Shown here one piece after another: positions 22,417 to 32,826 of a stretch of DNA of 64,000 bases (its first letter is position 1; every line of letters starts with the position of its first letter). Source of the stretch: Owenia fusiformis (lineage: Eukaryota > Annelida > Polychaeta > Sabellida > Oweniidae); the NCBI GenBank assembly GCA_903813345.2, contig CAIIXF020000001.1:36237366-36301365 (forward strand), read 5' to 3'. Made by a program: the position numbers and the translations under genes. A model generated the notes under the pieces. That model did no database searches. It was not told the origin of the DNA and worked only from the letters and a program-made list of their open reading frames with translations.

Positions 22417-25400
22417 TTATGATTTGTTGATGTCATTCAGTCTCAGACCTGTCATATTAATACTGCTGTTCAAGTTCTGCTTTAAGTTAAGATATAAGGT
22501 CTGGTTAACTAGTATTTTTATGTTATTCCCTTCAGTCAACAAGTTTTCCCAGTCATTTTTCAGTAACAGGTTTTTATGGTCAGATCGAGTGTGCCATACA
22601 TAATGTTTCCTTCTTTTATAACATGTTAATCGGCAGAACTCTCTTGAAGATAGGGCTCTCACTACAAGGCCATCTGTTGTCATGCCGATTATGTTTCCAG
22701 GGTTATTAAATGGTTGTGAAGTGTTATTCCATTTGATTCCCCCACCAATGAGTACTTCGTTGATCATTTTTTGATCATCAACAGCATTTTCATTAAGTGC
22801 ATCGCACATATCATCCAAGAAACCCCAAAAAGAAGCTGGAAAAAATTCCAATAAGGAATTAGTTTGATTATGGAGGTCACATGATTCCTGATTTCATGGT
22901 GTAGTTTATTAATGCGATATAAATGACATATCTCTGTATATCATATGTGTTTGTTGTAGGGTTGTTTAAAAAGTAGGCACATTCCTCCATACAAATTTTT
23001 CACATTACTAGGCCTGAAGATTGTGTTACGTTATTTTTATTAGCTCACATGGTGAGCTTTTGCAATCACTCACTTGTCCGTCTGTCTGTCCGTCCGTCTG
23101 TCCGTCTGTCTGTCTGTCCGTCAACAATAGTGGCACGTTTTAAAACCTCTGTCGATAGGATTCCTGTTTTAAGTTATTTCTGTTCAAGATCAATACTGAA
23201 AACTCCCCTATGACTCCTGGTTCAAAAGCTCGCCTATTTTCAAAATGGCCGTCACTTTTGTCTCGCGAAATTCACTTTTGACCCATTTCCTTTAAAACCT
23301 CTGTCGATAGGATTCCTGTTTTAAGTTATTTCTGTTCAAGATCAATACAGACAACTCCCCTATGACTCCTGGTTCAAAAGCTCGCCTATTTTCAAAATGG
23401 CTGTCACTTTTGTCTCGTGAAATTCACTTTTGACCCATTTCATAGCTTTACAAATAATTCAGGTGTCCTACACTGTAAAAATCCATGTCAATGTAAAGGG
23501 TAGATATATGTTATAATATTGTTACAAAAAATCAGCGAAAAATTATATGCATTTTTTTATTTTCAGCCATTTTAGTTAACATTGATTTGTCTATCTGACT
23601 CGCGAAATCCACTTTTCCTCAATAACAGTGGCACGTTTTAAAACCTCTGTTGATAGGATTCCTGTTTTAAGTTATTTCTGTTCAACATCAATACAGAAAA
23701 CTCCCCTATGACTCCTGGTTCAAAAGCTCGCCTATTTTCAAAATGGCCGCCATTTTTGTCTCGCGAAATTCACTTTTCACCTATTTCCTAGCTTTACAAA
23801 TAATTTCAAGTGTCCTACATTGTAAAAATCCATGTCAATATAAAGAGAAGATGTATGAAATAATTTTGTTACGAGAAATCAGCGAAAAATTATATCCATT
23901 TTTTTATTTTCAGCCATTTTATAGTTAACATTGATTTGTCCATCTATCTCGCAAAATCCACTTTTGGACCATTTACCTTAAACCCTCTGTCGATAGGATT
24001 CTCGTTTTAAGTTAATTTTGTTCAACATCAATACAAAAAACTCTCCTATGACTCTTGGTTCAAAAGCTCGCCTATTTTCAAAATGGGGACCATTCTTGTT
24101 TCGCGAAATTCACTTTTTGCCCATTTCCTAGCTTTACAAATAATTTCAGCTGTCCTGCATTGTAAAAAGCCATGTCACTGTAAAGAGTAGTTGTATGAAA
24201 TAATTTTGTTACAAAAAATCGGCAAAATATTATATCTGTTTTTTTATTTTCAGCCATTTTAGTTAACATTGATTTGTCCATCTGTCTCACGAAATCCTCT
24301 TTTGGACCATTTACTTAAAACCTCTGTCGATAGGATTCCAGTTTCACGTTATTTTTGTTCAACATCAATACAAAAAAACTCCCCTTTGACTCCTGGTTCA
24401 AAAGCTTGCCTGATTTCAAAATGGTCGTCATTTTTGTCTCGCGAAATTCAATTTTGGCCCATTTCCTAGCTTTACAAATAATTTCAGGTGTCTTGCATTG
24501 CAAAAAGCCATGTCACTGTAAAGAGTAGTTGTATGAAATAATTTTGTTCCAAATAATTGAAAAAAAATTATATCTGTTTTTTTTCAGCAATTTTACTTAA
24601 CATCGATTTGTCCATCTGTCTCTCCGTCAGTCCAAAATAGTGGCAAGTGGCTTGAAATAATTTTGTTACAAAAAATCAGCAAAAAATTATATCCGTTTTT
24701 TTCTGTCACCATGTGAGCCCAGTACCCACGGTACTAATTTTTTTATTAGGAGGCCCCATTGCTATTTTTCAGTTATCTACCATATGCTCCTGATCTTATA
24801 ACAAGGGACCTGAATTTGACTTGGTCTAGATCAAAGGTCAGCTTCAAGTTTTCTTAAGTTTCTCAAAGATTACCCTTACATTTCAATGTTTCTTACAAAG
24901 AATTCACTGTTTTTATGGAGACTTTGCAGATTTGTACATCACTCAATTTCCTACCAGCCTACCATATTTCATGACCATCTGATTGATAATCACCGTGTGG
25001 CAGCACTTAAAAGAACAATCCCGGTGGCCACTATCGCGCCGAAGACCAACTTGCACATGTCATCCAAAATGTCCCTACCTATGGGGATATGGCAGAGATA
25101 CAGAGGTACAGATACAGAGTGTGGCAGCACTTAAAAGAACAATCCCGGTGGCCACTATTGCGCCGAAGACCAACTTGCACATGTCACCCAAAATGTCCCT
25201 ACCTATGGGGATATGGCAGAGATACAGTGTATAATAATGACCCCAGGACACTTGCAGACCTCAAAAGTGAGATCATCTGTATCATTCAGGCCATACCTGC
25301 TGAGGAATGTATTTGGATCATTGACAACTGTGCAGGTTTGCCTCCAGCGCAATGATGGCCAAACCTGAAGCATGTTGTTCAAAGTGCTGTAAAATTGTGA

Positions 25401-27059
25401 CTATCAGTCTGATGGTCCTGAAATAATGTAGGGTGGTAGGAAATTGAATGATTTACAAATGTGTGAAATATCAGGGAGTAATTTCTTAAAAGGACAAAGA
25501 TATGTGGAAAATGCAGGGTTTCCATTTTTTGACCACCCTGTATTTTGGAATACATAGATTACAGAAATATACTCATTATTATTCAAAAGGACCAGGGAAG
25601 TTATCGCAACAGATTTTAGACAGTCGTATGTTGGATTTTGCTTGTTTTCTGAAGATTTGAACAGGTGATTTTCCGTCCCAAAATCTTGTCTGTAAAGTCT
25701 TGTCTACATGTTTCTTAGCAAACTATATCATGGATCAATTTCAAATTCTCATAATGCTTTGTATGAAAATCTTGAACTGATTAGTTTATGGGTATTCTGG
25801 GTAAATATTAATGCGGCCATTTTGGATAGTTTTCCTAAAGTCTTGTCTCTTCAGCTGATTAGTGTTGAGCATTGGGGATTAAAATTCTAGACAGGGACAT
25901 GTTATACACGTTTGTGTCCTTGTATACTTTTTGAATCTATTTTTGTAGCAAAGACAAAATTGTGTTATGAACACTCACCTTGACGATTCAGCTCCTTCCT
26001 GAAAAGAACATTTCCCATGCATAAAGTAAAACCCCAGTCTCTCTGGACATTCTTTGGTGATTTCTTAGTCATAGAGGCAACAATGCTTGCATTAGGATAA
26101 TTTCTCTCAACATGACCTATAGGATCATGTAAAACAATAGCATCTGTATCAAAGTTGTATACATCATAGCCATATGAGATCAACAGTCGCCAGAGGGTTA
26201 TTCTGTAAGTCCAAATCAAAGAATGGCTTTGAATTTTTGTCATGTTAGTTACAATGAAAATTGTGTTTATTGACAATTTTGAAAGGATAGGACAAAGTTT
26301 GATGTCATCTGTTGCAACAATTAAATTATGAAGCTCCATTTTGGCAATAAACCTAGCCAGCAACCACCAGTTTAGAAGCTCTTCCAGTCGTCCTGAATCT
26401 GCATAGAGAAAAATTATTGGCCCATATTTTGAATTAACAAGTGTCAGGGATTTTTCAATATTAGCAATTAATTTTTCAAAATTTAAGAACACTTTTGTTT
26501 TGACATAGCAAGGTATGTTTGAGAAATTTTGTGAATGAATATATGTATTCCTCCTTTCATTCCAATTTTTTGAATTGAAATATTGTACCAAAAGTCCATT
26601 TTTAATTGGCGACCCCTCCTTTAATTTCAAAATTTTACTAAGAGCTAATTGTACTGCTGTCTTTGATGGTTCAGAACCTGTACCATATTTCTTAATATTC
26701 TCATCATTCCCAGTCCTTTGTTCACCAATAGTTCGTGTTTGATTGTTAATATTTTTTTCATCATTTTTGTTCCTTTGTCTGTCATTAGTAATTGGTTTGT
26801 TGTTGATATATGTTTGTTTCCATTCCTTGGAGCTTTCAGTGGAAGTGTGAAATAGATTAAGTGGTTTCTGTGATGATCCTTGATCATTTACATTCAGAAT
26901 AGTATTTTCTTTATGACCATATCTGTACCACTCCTTATCATAAGACCTCATTTTGTGAGTTGCTCTATGTACAAACCTGTATATGACGCACTGTACCAGT
27001 ACTAAAAGAAAGATACTTGCTATCATATACTTTATTGCTTTTGTAATAATTGATTTCAT
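22417..27059 (-). CDS. Nucleotide-diphospho-sugar transferase, type II membrane, two exons
   Basis: Exon 1 is 27059-25979 and exon 2 is 22835-22417. The donor CAAG|GTGAGT and acceptor TTTTTTCCAG|C are strong, and the phase-1 join recreates an Ala codon (residue 361). The coding length is 1500 nt, giving 499 aa. A short cytosolic tail is followed by one membrane helix (residues 11-29), then a hydrophilic stem rich in Asn and Lys to about 150. The catalytic domain has FLYADSG (217-223), WWLLARFI (231-238), the metal-binding Asp304-Thr-Asp306 in YNFDTDAIVLHDP, and, in exon 2, Asp381-Gln-x3-Asn386. This order fits Pfam Nucleotid_trans (GT77-like) Golgi enzymes. Donor and acceptor sugars are unknown. 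The acceptor His near HTRSDHK is also expected. Exon 1 has ATG in a plausible context; ATTAAA at 22315-22320 (-) may be the poly(A) signal. Confidence 0.87.
23042..24718 (+). mobile_element. Family B element with tandem core, in glycosyltransferase intron
   Basis: Head AGCTCACATGGTGAGCT (23042-23058) is a palindrome, followed by a GTCTGTCTGTCCGTCC-type stretch. The right end CACCATGTGAGC (24707-24718) is the inverse of GCTCACATGGTG. The core repeats: CTCTGTCGATAGGATTC recurs near 23147, 23300, 23645, 23987 and 24325, giving four units of about 340 bp after one of about 153 bp. Each unit contains TCAAAATGGCCGCCATTTTT and CTCGCGAAATTCACTTTT-like phrases. Non-coding. Confidence 0.82.
24925..25540 (+). 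pseudogene. Tc1/mariner-like transposase fossil with internal duplication
   Basis: Broken frames at 24983-25355 read RWPLSRRRPT, then LWGYGRDTVYNNDPRTLADL and IIQAIPAEECIWIIDN. This matches the C-terminal part of DDE transposases, where the pattern is W-P-x-R-S-P-D-L, then L-W-G-Y, then D-x-V-Y, then R-T-L-x-D-L-K and I-x-x-I-P. The expected catalytic Asp of SPDL is lost. About 120 bp (24992-25113) are tandemly repeated at 25118-25227, duplicating this region. Inverted arms lie at about 24930-24985 (CATCACTCAATTTCCTACC) and 25405-25465. The right end TGACCACCCTG is at 25530-25540. The element is dead and sits in the glycosyltransferase intron. Confidence 0.72.
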
Positions 27060-27301
27060 ATTCCAATAACTCGGAAAAGTGCGAAGTTAAATACTCGCAC
27101 AGAGGACTTAACTTTAGCGGAAGCCTTCCTCAATCCCTCTTTGTTTATGCACTAATTACTTGTATATCATATTTTACTATTATGAATTAAATGCCAACAT
27201 ACAGTATAGAGATGAATGAAGTATTTTAGTTGATATATATGCACATTTGACTTGCAGTTATCCAATGCAAGCACAGCACTATACCGAATTGTCACATATA
27301 T

Positions 27302-27921
27302 CACTGGTCAGTAGCAAGTGAAGGTAACAGCCGTAACATTCTCATCTAAGATGGCAGACGGTAAGAGTCAATTTTGATTTTTTCTCCATTCATTTTATTA
27401 AACCACTTTTTAGTTGACGTAATGCTTTGATATTTGAACTATATCAGGCCTATATGACATGGAAACTCTGGAGTTTGATCATTGGTTCATATACCATGCG
27501 TGGGCGCTGCAGTTCAAAGATATCCTCCACCGCTAAGGAAAGGTAACTGGAACTCGGGTTTTACAGATGATAAGATAACTGATATGCGGTGATGTGGTAA
27601 CATTGTCAGAGTTCATAATGGAGAGCTAAGATGTCCAGATACTGCACATTGAAAACTAACATGACCATTAATATATGGTGCCTTCCCTTAAGCAGTGGAA
27701 CATATCGTTGAACTGTGATGCCCACGCACGATGCATGAACAACTAATCATGCTCCATAGTTCCCATGTCACAAGCATGATTTGGTTCAAATATCAAAGCA
27801 TAACCTCAAATATAAAGTACTTTAATTCAATGAAAACCAAAAATATCGAAATCGACAATTACTGTCCGCCATCTCAGATGAGAAGGTTACGGCTGTTACC
27901 TACGCTTGATACTGACCAGTG
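27302..27921. mobile_element. 620-bp foldback element upstream of the glycosyltransferase
   Basis: Ends CACTGGTCAGTA and TACTGACCAGTG. The arms are about 228 bp each (27302-27530 and 27695-27921), with GTAACAGCCGTAAC against GTTACGGCTGTTAC and GCGTGGGC against GCCCACGC. The left end is 243 bp upstream of the start codon at 27059, so it may lie in the promoter. Apparent start codons within it are part of the repeat. Confidence 0.85.
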
Positions 27922-28011
27922 GTATACAGCATAAGTCAGATATTTGCTTAAGATAATTATGTCAGTTTAATTGTATTTTTGTAACATATGGTAAGATCAA
28001 ATAGAATCACA

Positions 28012-28330
28012 AATTAGCTTTTGCAATAACTCACTTGTCTGTCAGCAATGATGGCAAGTTTTCTAACCTCTGTCAATGTGTTTCTAGTTTTGAGATATTT
28101 TTGTTAATTATCAAGACAAAAAGCCCACATAATGACTCTTGGTTCTTAAGCTTGTAAAATGGCCACCACTTTTATAACTTAGAAATCATCAATTTACTTA
28201 ATAATGTACAGCTACCTTATTTTGCAGGTTGAAAATGATGTCTTCAAGTTTTGCCAATTCAAAGTTCACCTAAATTCAAAATGGCCACCACTTTTGTTGC
28301 TAAGAATCATGATATCGCCTCATTTTAGTC
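28012..28330 (+). mobile_element. Family B fragment
   Basis: ATTAGCTTTTGCAATAACTC followed by ACTTGTCTGTCAGCAATGAT and AACCTCTGTCAATGTGTTTC matches the head and first core unit of 23042-24718. It lacks the palindrome's left half. Confidence 0.7.
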
Positions 28331-28361
28331 ATAACTCCAAATTATTCCATCAGTTTTCTGT

Positions 28362-28767
28362 AATAACCCAAATGCGAGTTTGGGTCAATTAACATGGCAG
28401 GTATATAAGAAAGTTCCCTTAAACTTGAATATTATCAATTTAAGTGGCTCAATTTTCATATAACCCTTATGTGTCTGATACTTATACTAATGAAAATATG
28501 TCCAGTAAAGCAAAATATTATCTGTCCACTAAAAGAAAAGATATTTCATTTTTTGTGATTTTATAGCATGGGGTCTATTGGGAATCTCCCCGAGCTAGAA
28601 GTCACATTTTCGAAGAAAATTAATTTTTCAAAGTTGATAAACACTTTTTAAAACCACATTTCTAGATGTAATTTTACATGTAAATTTCAAATATGATATT
28701 ACTTTCACTGAATTTTAAATTTTTAATGACGTAAATCAAGATTATTTCTACTCGCATCTGGGTTATT
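28362..28767. mobile_element. Family D miniature element
   Basis: Ends AATAACCCAAATGCGAGT and CTACTCGCATCTGGGTTATT. The core shares ATATGTCCAGTAAA and AATGACGTAAAT with the copy at 5143-5902. Confidence 0.8.
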
Positions 28768-29590
28768 GCATAGGTACCTTATTTTAGTGGCCTAATCATT
28801 TTCAGAATATCTGAAGTAGGTGACTTGTGATCTACTACTAATATAACATGCTGTAGAATTTGCAGTAAAATCTTTAAAGGATTTGTTTTTAAACCTGCAA
28901 TTAAATGGTTTGGTTTGGGTTAGGAATTTTCTTCTTGAAAAAGTTAACCCAAGGAGGATTGGCTCCCAGGATCGAAACTCAATATTTGCCAACAATGAAA
29001 ACGTTGAAATGTTGTTATTTTCTGAAAGTAAAACCAGTAAAACTGACTATAGATTCAAAATAAATAGTTCTAAAGATTCGAACCTATATCTCTATCATTT
29101 CTTGAGAGTTTTGGAATTTTTTGTTAGGAAATAAGACCAAATTCACTATTCAAATGTTGAAGTGAACAAAATGGCGGCTGATTGAATTCAAATTTTGTAT
29201 CATGACATGCCCATATTTGGGACAGAATATCAATGTTGCACTCTGGGAGCCAATTCTCCTTGGAGTTAACCTATGTTAAATTATTTGCCAAATATAAGAT
29301 CAACAATTCATCCAAAACATATTTTTATATCACACTCATACACATATTTATCCCATGATTTCTGGAATATAATGAGTTAGATAAAAGTAACAAGCATATT
29401 CACAAACTCTCCCCATTTTGGTTACCTTAAAAACTCAGATTTGTGCTTCTATGGATAAATATGTATTGTCTGTCACAAATTTATACAATTTAATTTAACA
29501 AGCATTATATAAATCCAAATCTCTTCCAACTGAATTCTGATATGTTCATTGGTATTTACTACTGTTTCATAAACAGTGCTGTATAGCACT
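28768..29590. other. Intergenic, nothing recognised
   Basis: AT-rich with no supported gene. 28850-29000 has short overlapping frames on both strands without a family match. CTGGGAGCCAATTCTCCTTG near 29244 resembles the inverse of 28955-28975 (GAGGATTGGCTCCCAG), suggesting a worn inverted pair. Confidence 0.4.
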
Positions 29591-30079
29591 ACAGTAGAAC
29601 ATGCATCTGAACATCTGGCTAATCCGAACACCTCCCAATCTGAACACTCTTTTTTCAGTCCCATTTTTTCCACCCATTGACTCACCTGTTAAAAAACTTA
29701 TAATGTGAACACTTCTCAATTTGAACAGTGAACAGTCATATTTGAAAAATTAATGTCTAATCTGAACACTTTTCATAAATTTTCACTATTTTCATACAAA
29801 ATTGCTCAAATATTGTTATGATATCAAAACTTTGGGAAAAAAACTTGAATGGTCTTGATTATAATAGGGCTTTTCAGCATGACTAGATTCATTTGAATAA
29901 AATTTTCAAATTTCTGAAATGCCACAAAGCTATGTGGTCAAATGTGAACCAAGAATATGTTAACATTTCTTCAGAATCCGGAATCTTGCGAATGCAAAAA
30001 CCTCGAAATGTGAACACCTCCTAAACTGAACGCTTTAAGCCTGTCCCAATTGCGTTCGGATTAGACAGGTTTTACTGTA
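29591..30079. mobile_element. Pogo/Tigger-like miniature element, copy 1
   Basis: It runs from ACAGTAGAACATG to GACAGGTTTTACTGTA. Inside are CTGGCTAATCCGAACACCTC and CGTTCGGATTAGACAGG, forming inverted ends. The 489 bp align along their length with 30885-31367. No transposase. Confidence 0.75.
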
Positions 30080-30084
30080 TTTGA

Positions 30085-30465
30085 GATTGGCAATGTACAT
30101 AACCCTTATTTACGTCATTAAATATTCAAAGTTTTGTCAAAGAGATATTATACAAATGTGGTTTAAGAAAGTATTTTATCGATTTTGAAAATCGACTTCA
30201 AGGTCTGGTACATTTCCCATAGACCCCATGTTATACACTCACAAAAAGTGAAGTAACTTTTCTTGTGTTGGACAGATGATTCTCTTTTCCTGGACATATT
30301 TTTATTTGTATAATTATCAGACACACAAGGGATATATGGAACGTGAGTACTTAAACTGATGAATATTCAAGTTTAATGAAACTCGACTGTACCTGCCATG
30401 TTATTTGACATGAATTAGCCACCTGTTGGTGAAACTGGTAACTACCTACTGGTATCTGGGTTATT
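30085..30465. mobile_element. Family D element, inverted orientation
   Basis: The right end is CTACTGGTATCTGGGTTATT. The left part, ACCCTTATTTACGTCATTAA, is the complement of the family D core, so this copy is reversed relative to 28362-28767. The left boundary is uncertain. Confidence 0.65.
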
Positions 30466-30884
30466 GCAACCAGGGTGACAAGTTAATGGATGCATATGTA
30501 TTTAGGATATATGTATTATGACAGAGTCATGTCATAATACATATGCACCATATGCTATGATATAACATATCTTACTTGTATTTCAGGTACTCTATGATGC
30601 TTGTTCCTGTACCTTTAAAGCCAGATGCTGTTTAAGTGTTGAATCATTGCACCACAAAATAGATGGCAGATATGGTAGCCATTGTAAGTATTGACTGTTT
30701 TGCACCATTCTGATACTCATAGCATCTCTCTCTGTTGCATCGCAGATCCAGAAGGATAGAGATGGAGAGGGCGTGGATTACCACGATGGTTTTGCACTAC
30801 TTTTATGTTCTCACACTACGCAATATATATAGCACAACAACAACATGTTGCAATATGATTGGAGCACAATATAATATAAACATG
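30466..30884. other. Intergenic, nothing recognised
   Basis: A splice-acceptor-like run (TACTTGTATTTCAG near 30585) is present, but no coding exon follows it. Confidence 0.35.
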
Positions 30885-31367
30885 TACTGTAGAACATGTA
30901 TATCTGAACACCTGGCTAATCCGCACACCTCCCAATCTGAACACTTTTTTTCGGTCCCATTTTTTCCTCCCATTGACTTCAATGTTAAAAAACCTCCTAA
31001 TTTGAACAGTGAACAGTCGCATTTGAAAAATTCACCTGTTTAACACTTTTCATAAAATTTCTGATGTTTCATACAAAATTGCTCAAATATTGTCATGATA
31101 TCAAAACTTTGGGAAAAAATCTTGAATGGACTCAATCATAATTGGGCTTTCATGCATGACTAGATTCATTTAAATCAAATTTTCAAATTTCTGGAATGCC
31201 ATAAAGCTATGTGGTCAAAAGAACTATAAATATTTATGGAGAATGTGTTCACATTTCTTCAGAAACCGGAATATTGCGAATGCAAAAACCTTAAAATGTG
31301 AACACCTCCTAATCTGAATGGTTTAAGCCAGTCCCAATGGCATTCGGATTAGACAGGTTTAACTGTA
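30885..31367. mobile_element. Pogo/Tigger-like miniature element, copy 2
   Basis: 483 bp aligned with 29591-30079 in the same orientation: TACTGTAGAACATGTATATC at the left, GGATTAGACAGGTTTAACTG at the right. The two copies are 0.8 kb apart. Confidence 0.75.
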
Positions 31368-32183
31368 TATGTATTTCACATATACCAATTGTGAAATAAA
31401 TGAATTTGTATCAAACTATGTTGCTCAATAACAAGAATACAACAAAGTGCATCAAAGTACATGTACAATAAAATAAATCACTTCACAGAACAACATATTT
31501 CAAAAGAACAACAAACATCACATTAGAAGTTTAAAGTCCAACATTAAATTATAGCATCAAAGGGTGAAGAACTTAATGCAGATAATGTATGGGTTACTAA
31601 TACTAAATGCTCTAAATAACAACAACCAGGGTGTCTACTTTAGGATTGTCTTGACTGACAACTGGTGTCTGGAGCAAAACATAATAACAAATAACATATC
31701 TGGTTAAACAGTATTAAATACAAGTAGATAATTATGTGAATTACAAAGTAACACTGGTGAACATGTAAACAAAAGATGAATGTCAATATAAGTTAGCTAA
31801 ACTTGATTTTGATATTCATGTTTATGAAGAGCACAGTATATACTTCATATAATGTTTTGATTAAGGATTCAAACATGACTGTGACTATTTGAATTTCTAA
31901 TCCAATCAGAATGCAGCATAGCCAATAATGAACATTCATTATTTCTCCATACAGGCACGATCGTGCTTTATTCAATCTGCTTCCAGGAATCTATTTACAT
32001 GTACATGTATTGTGTTGTATTATGATGTCATACCTGGGAACCGGGACCAGGGAATGGCGAAAATAACAGCAAGTTTGGTTATTATATTGACCTAAATCCC
32101 CAATTTTCTGAAGATGGTTTTCTCATTTATGTTTGAATCGGAATAAATAATGATAGGCCATTCAATATGAAATTCGGCACGAG
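31368..32183. other. Intergenic, nothing recognised
   Basis: AT-rich sequence with no supported gene or repeat. Confidence 0.4.
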
Positions 32184-32249
32184 TTGGACAGAATGTCATA
32201 CAAAGCACGAACCGAAGGTGAGTGCATTTGTACTGACATTCTGTCCACA
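32184..32249. repeat. 14-bp inverted repeat
   Basis: TGGACAGAATGTCA and TGACATTCTGTCCA flank about 38 bp containing AAAGCACGAACCGAAGGTG. It may be a stem-loop or the remnant of a small element. Confidence 0.6.
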
Positions 32250-32693
32250 CATACATAATTTTATATCCTTCTAAACTTTTCCTGATTTCCTAAAGATTTC
32301 CTGCTAGTAATGTAATACAGCAATTAGAAGTGCCTTGAGATAGTTCTAGTATCAGGTGTTAAAGTGTTTTGGTTTTACAACTGCATGTTTTTACAGAAGG
32401 ACCTATCATACAAAAAGTTCAATGCAACTGTAATGATTATTCTCAACTAGTAATTTACAAATTGCATTCTGAACTTGGAAAATAATCACTTTAACTGAAT
32501 ATTATTTTAATAATCAGTAGGATTATTGAAACAGTACATTACCATTACTATAGCTACTGCACTAGCACTACAAATTACTATTCCAGAAATTTGTGATTTC
32601 AACAAAAGAATTAATACATCATAATTTATCACATTGTATACTATATATACCTTACTATATAAGAACAGGGGCAGTCGGTAATTCATATTTTTA

Positions 32694-32826
32694 TGTCATC
32701 TCCAGAAGTGATGACATATTTTTATGATTTCAAACTTTTTTGTGGATGTTCTTCAGCAGTTGGTGTTTAGTAGATGGTGTTTGGTGTTCAGCATATGACA
32801 TCTGTAACAAATGGTAGGTGGTGACA
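32694..32826 (+). mobile_element. Family A element, short copy
   Basis: Ends TGTCATCTCC and GGTGGTGACA. The left hairpin (TGTCATC..GATGACA) and GTGTTTGGTGTTCAGCATAT-type motif match the element at 106-2356, but no core array is present (133 bp). Confidence 0.8.

Noticed and set aside
27346-27365. Possible start codon ATGGCAGACGG following a splice-like context
   Set aside because: The same sequence lies inverted at 27860-27880 as part of the foldback element's arms; the frame is short.
29075-29090. tRNA B-box-like GGTTCGAATC (minus strand)
   Set aside because: No A box, acceptor stem or cloverleaf can be formed around it. The same holds for GGTTCGAACT near 7935 (minus strand).
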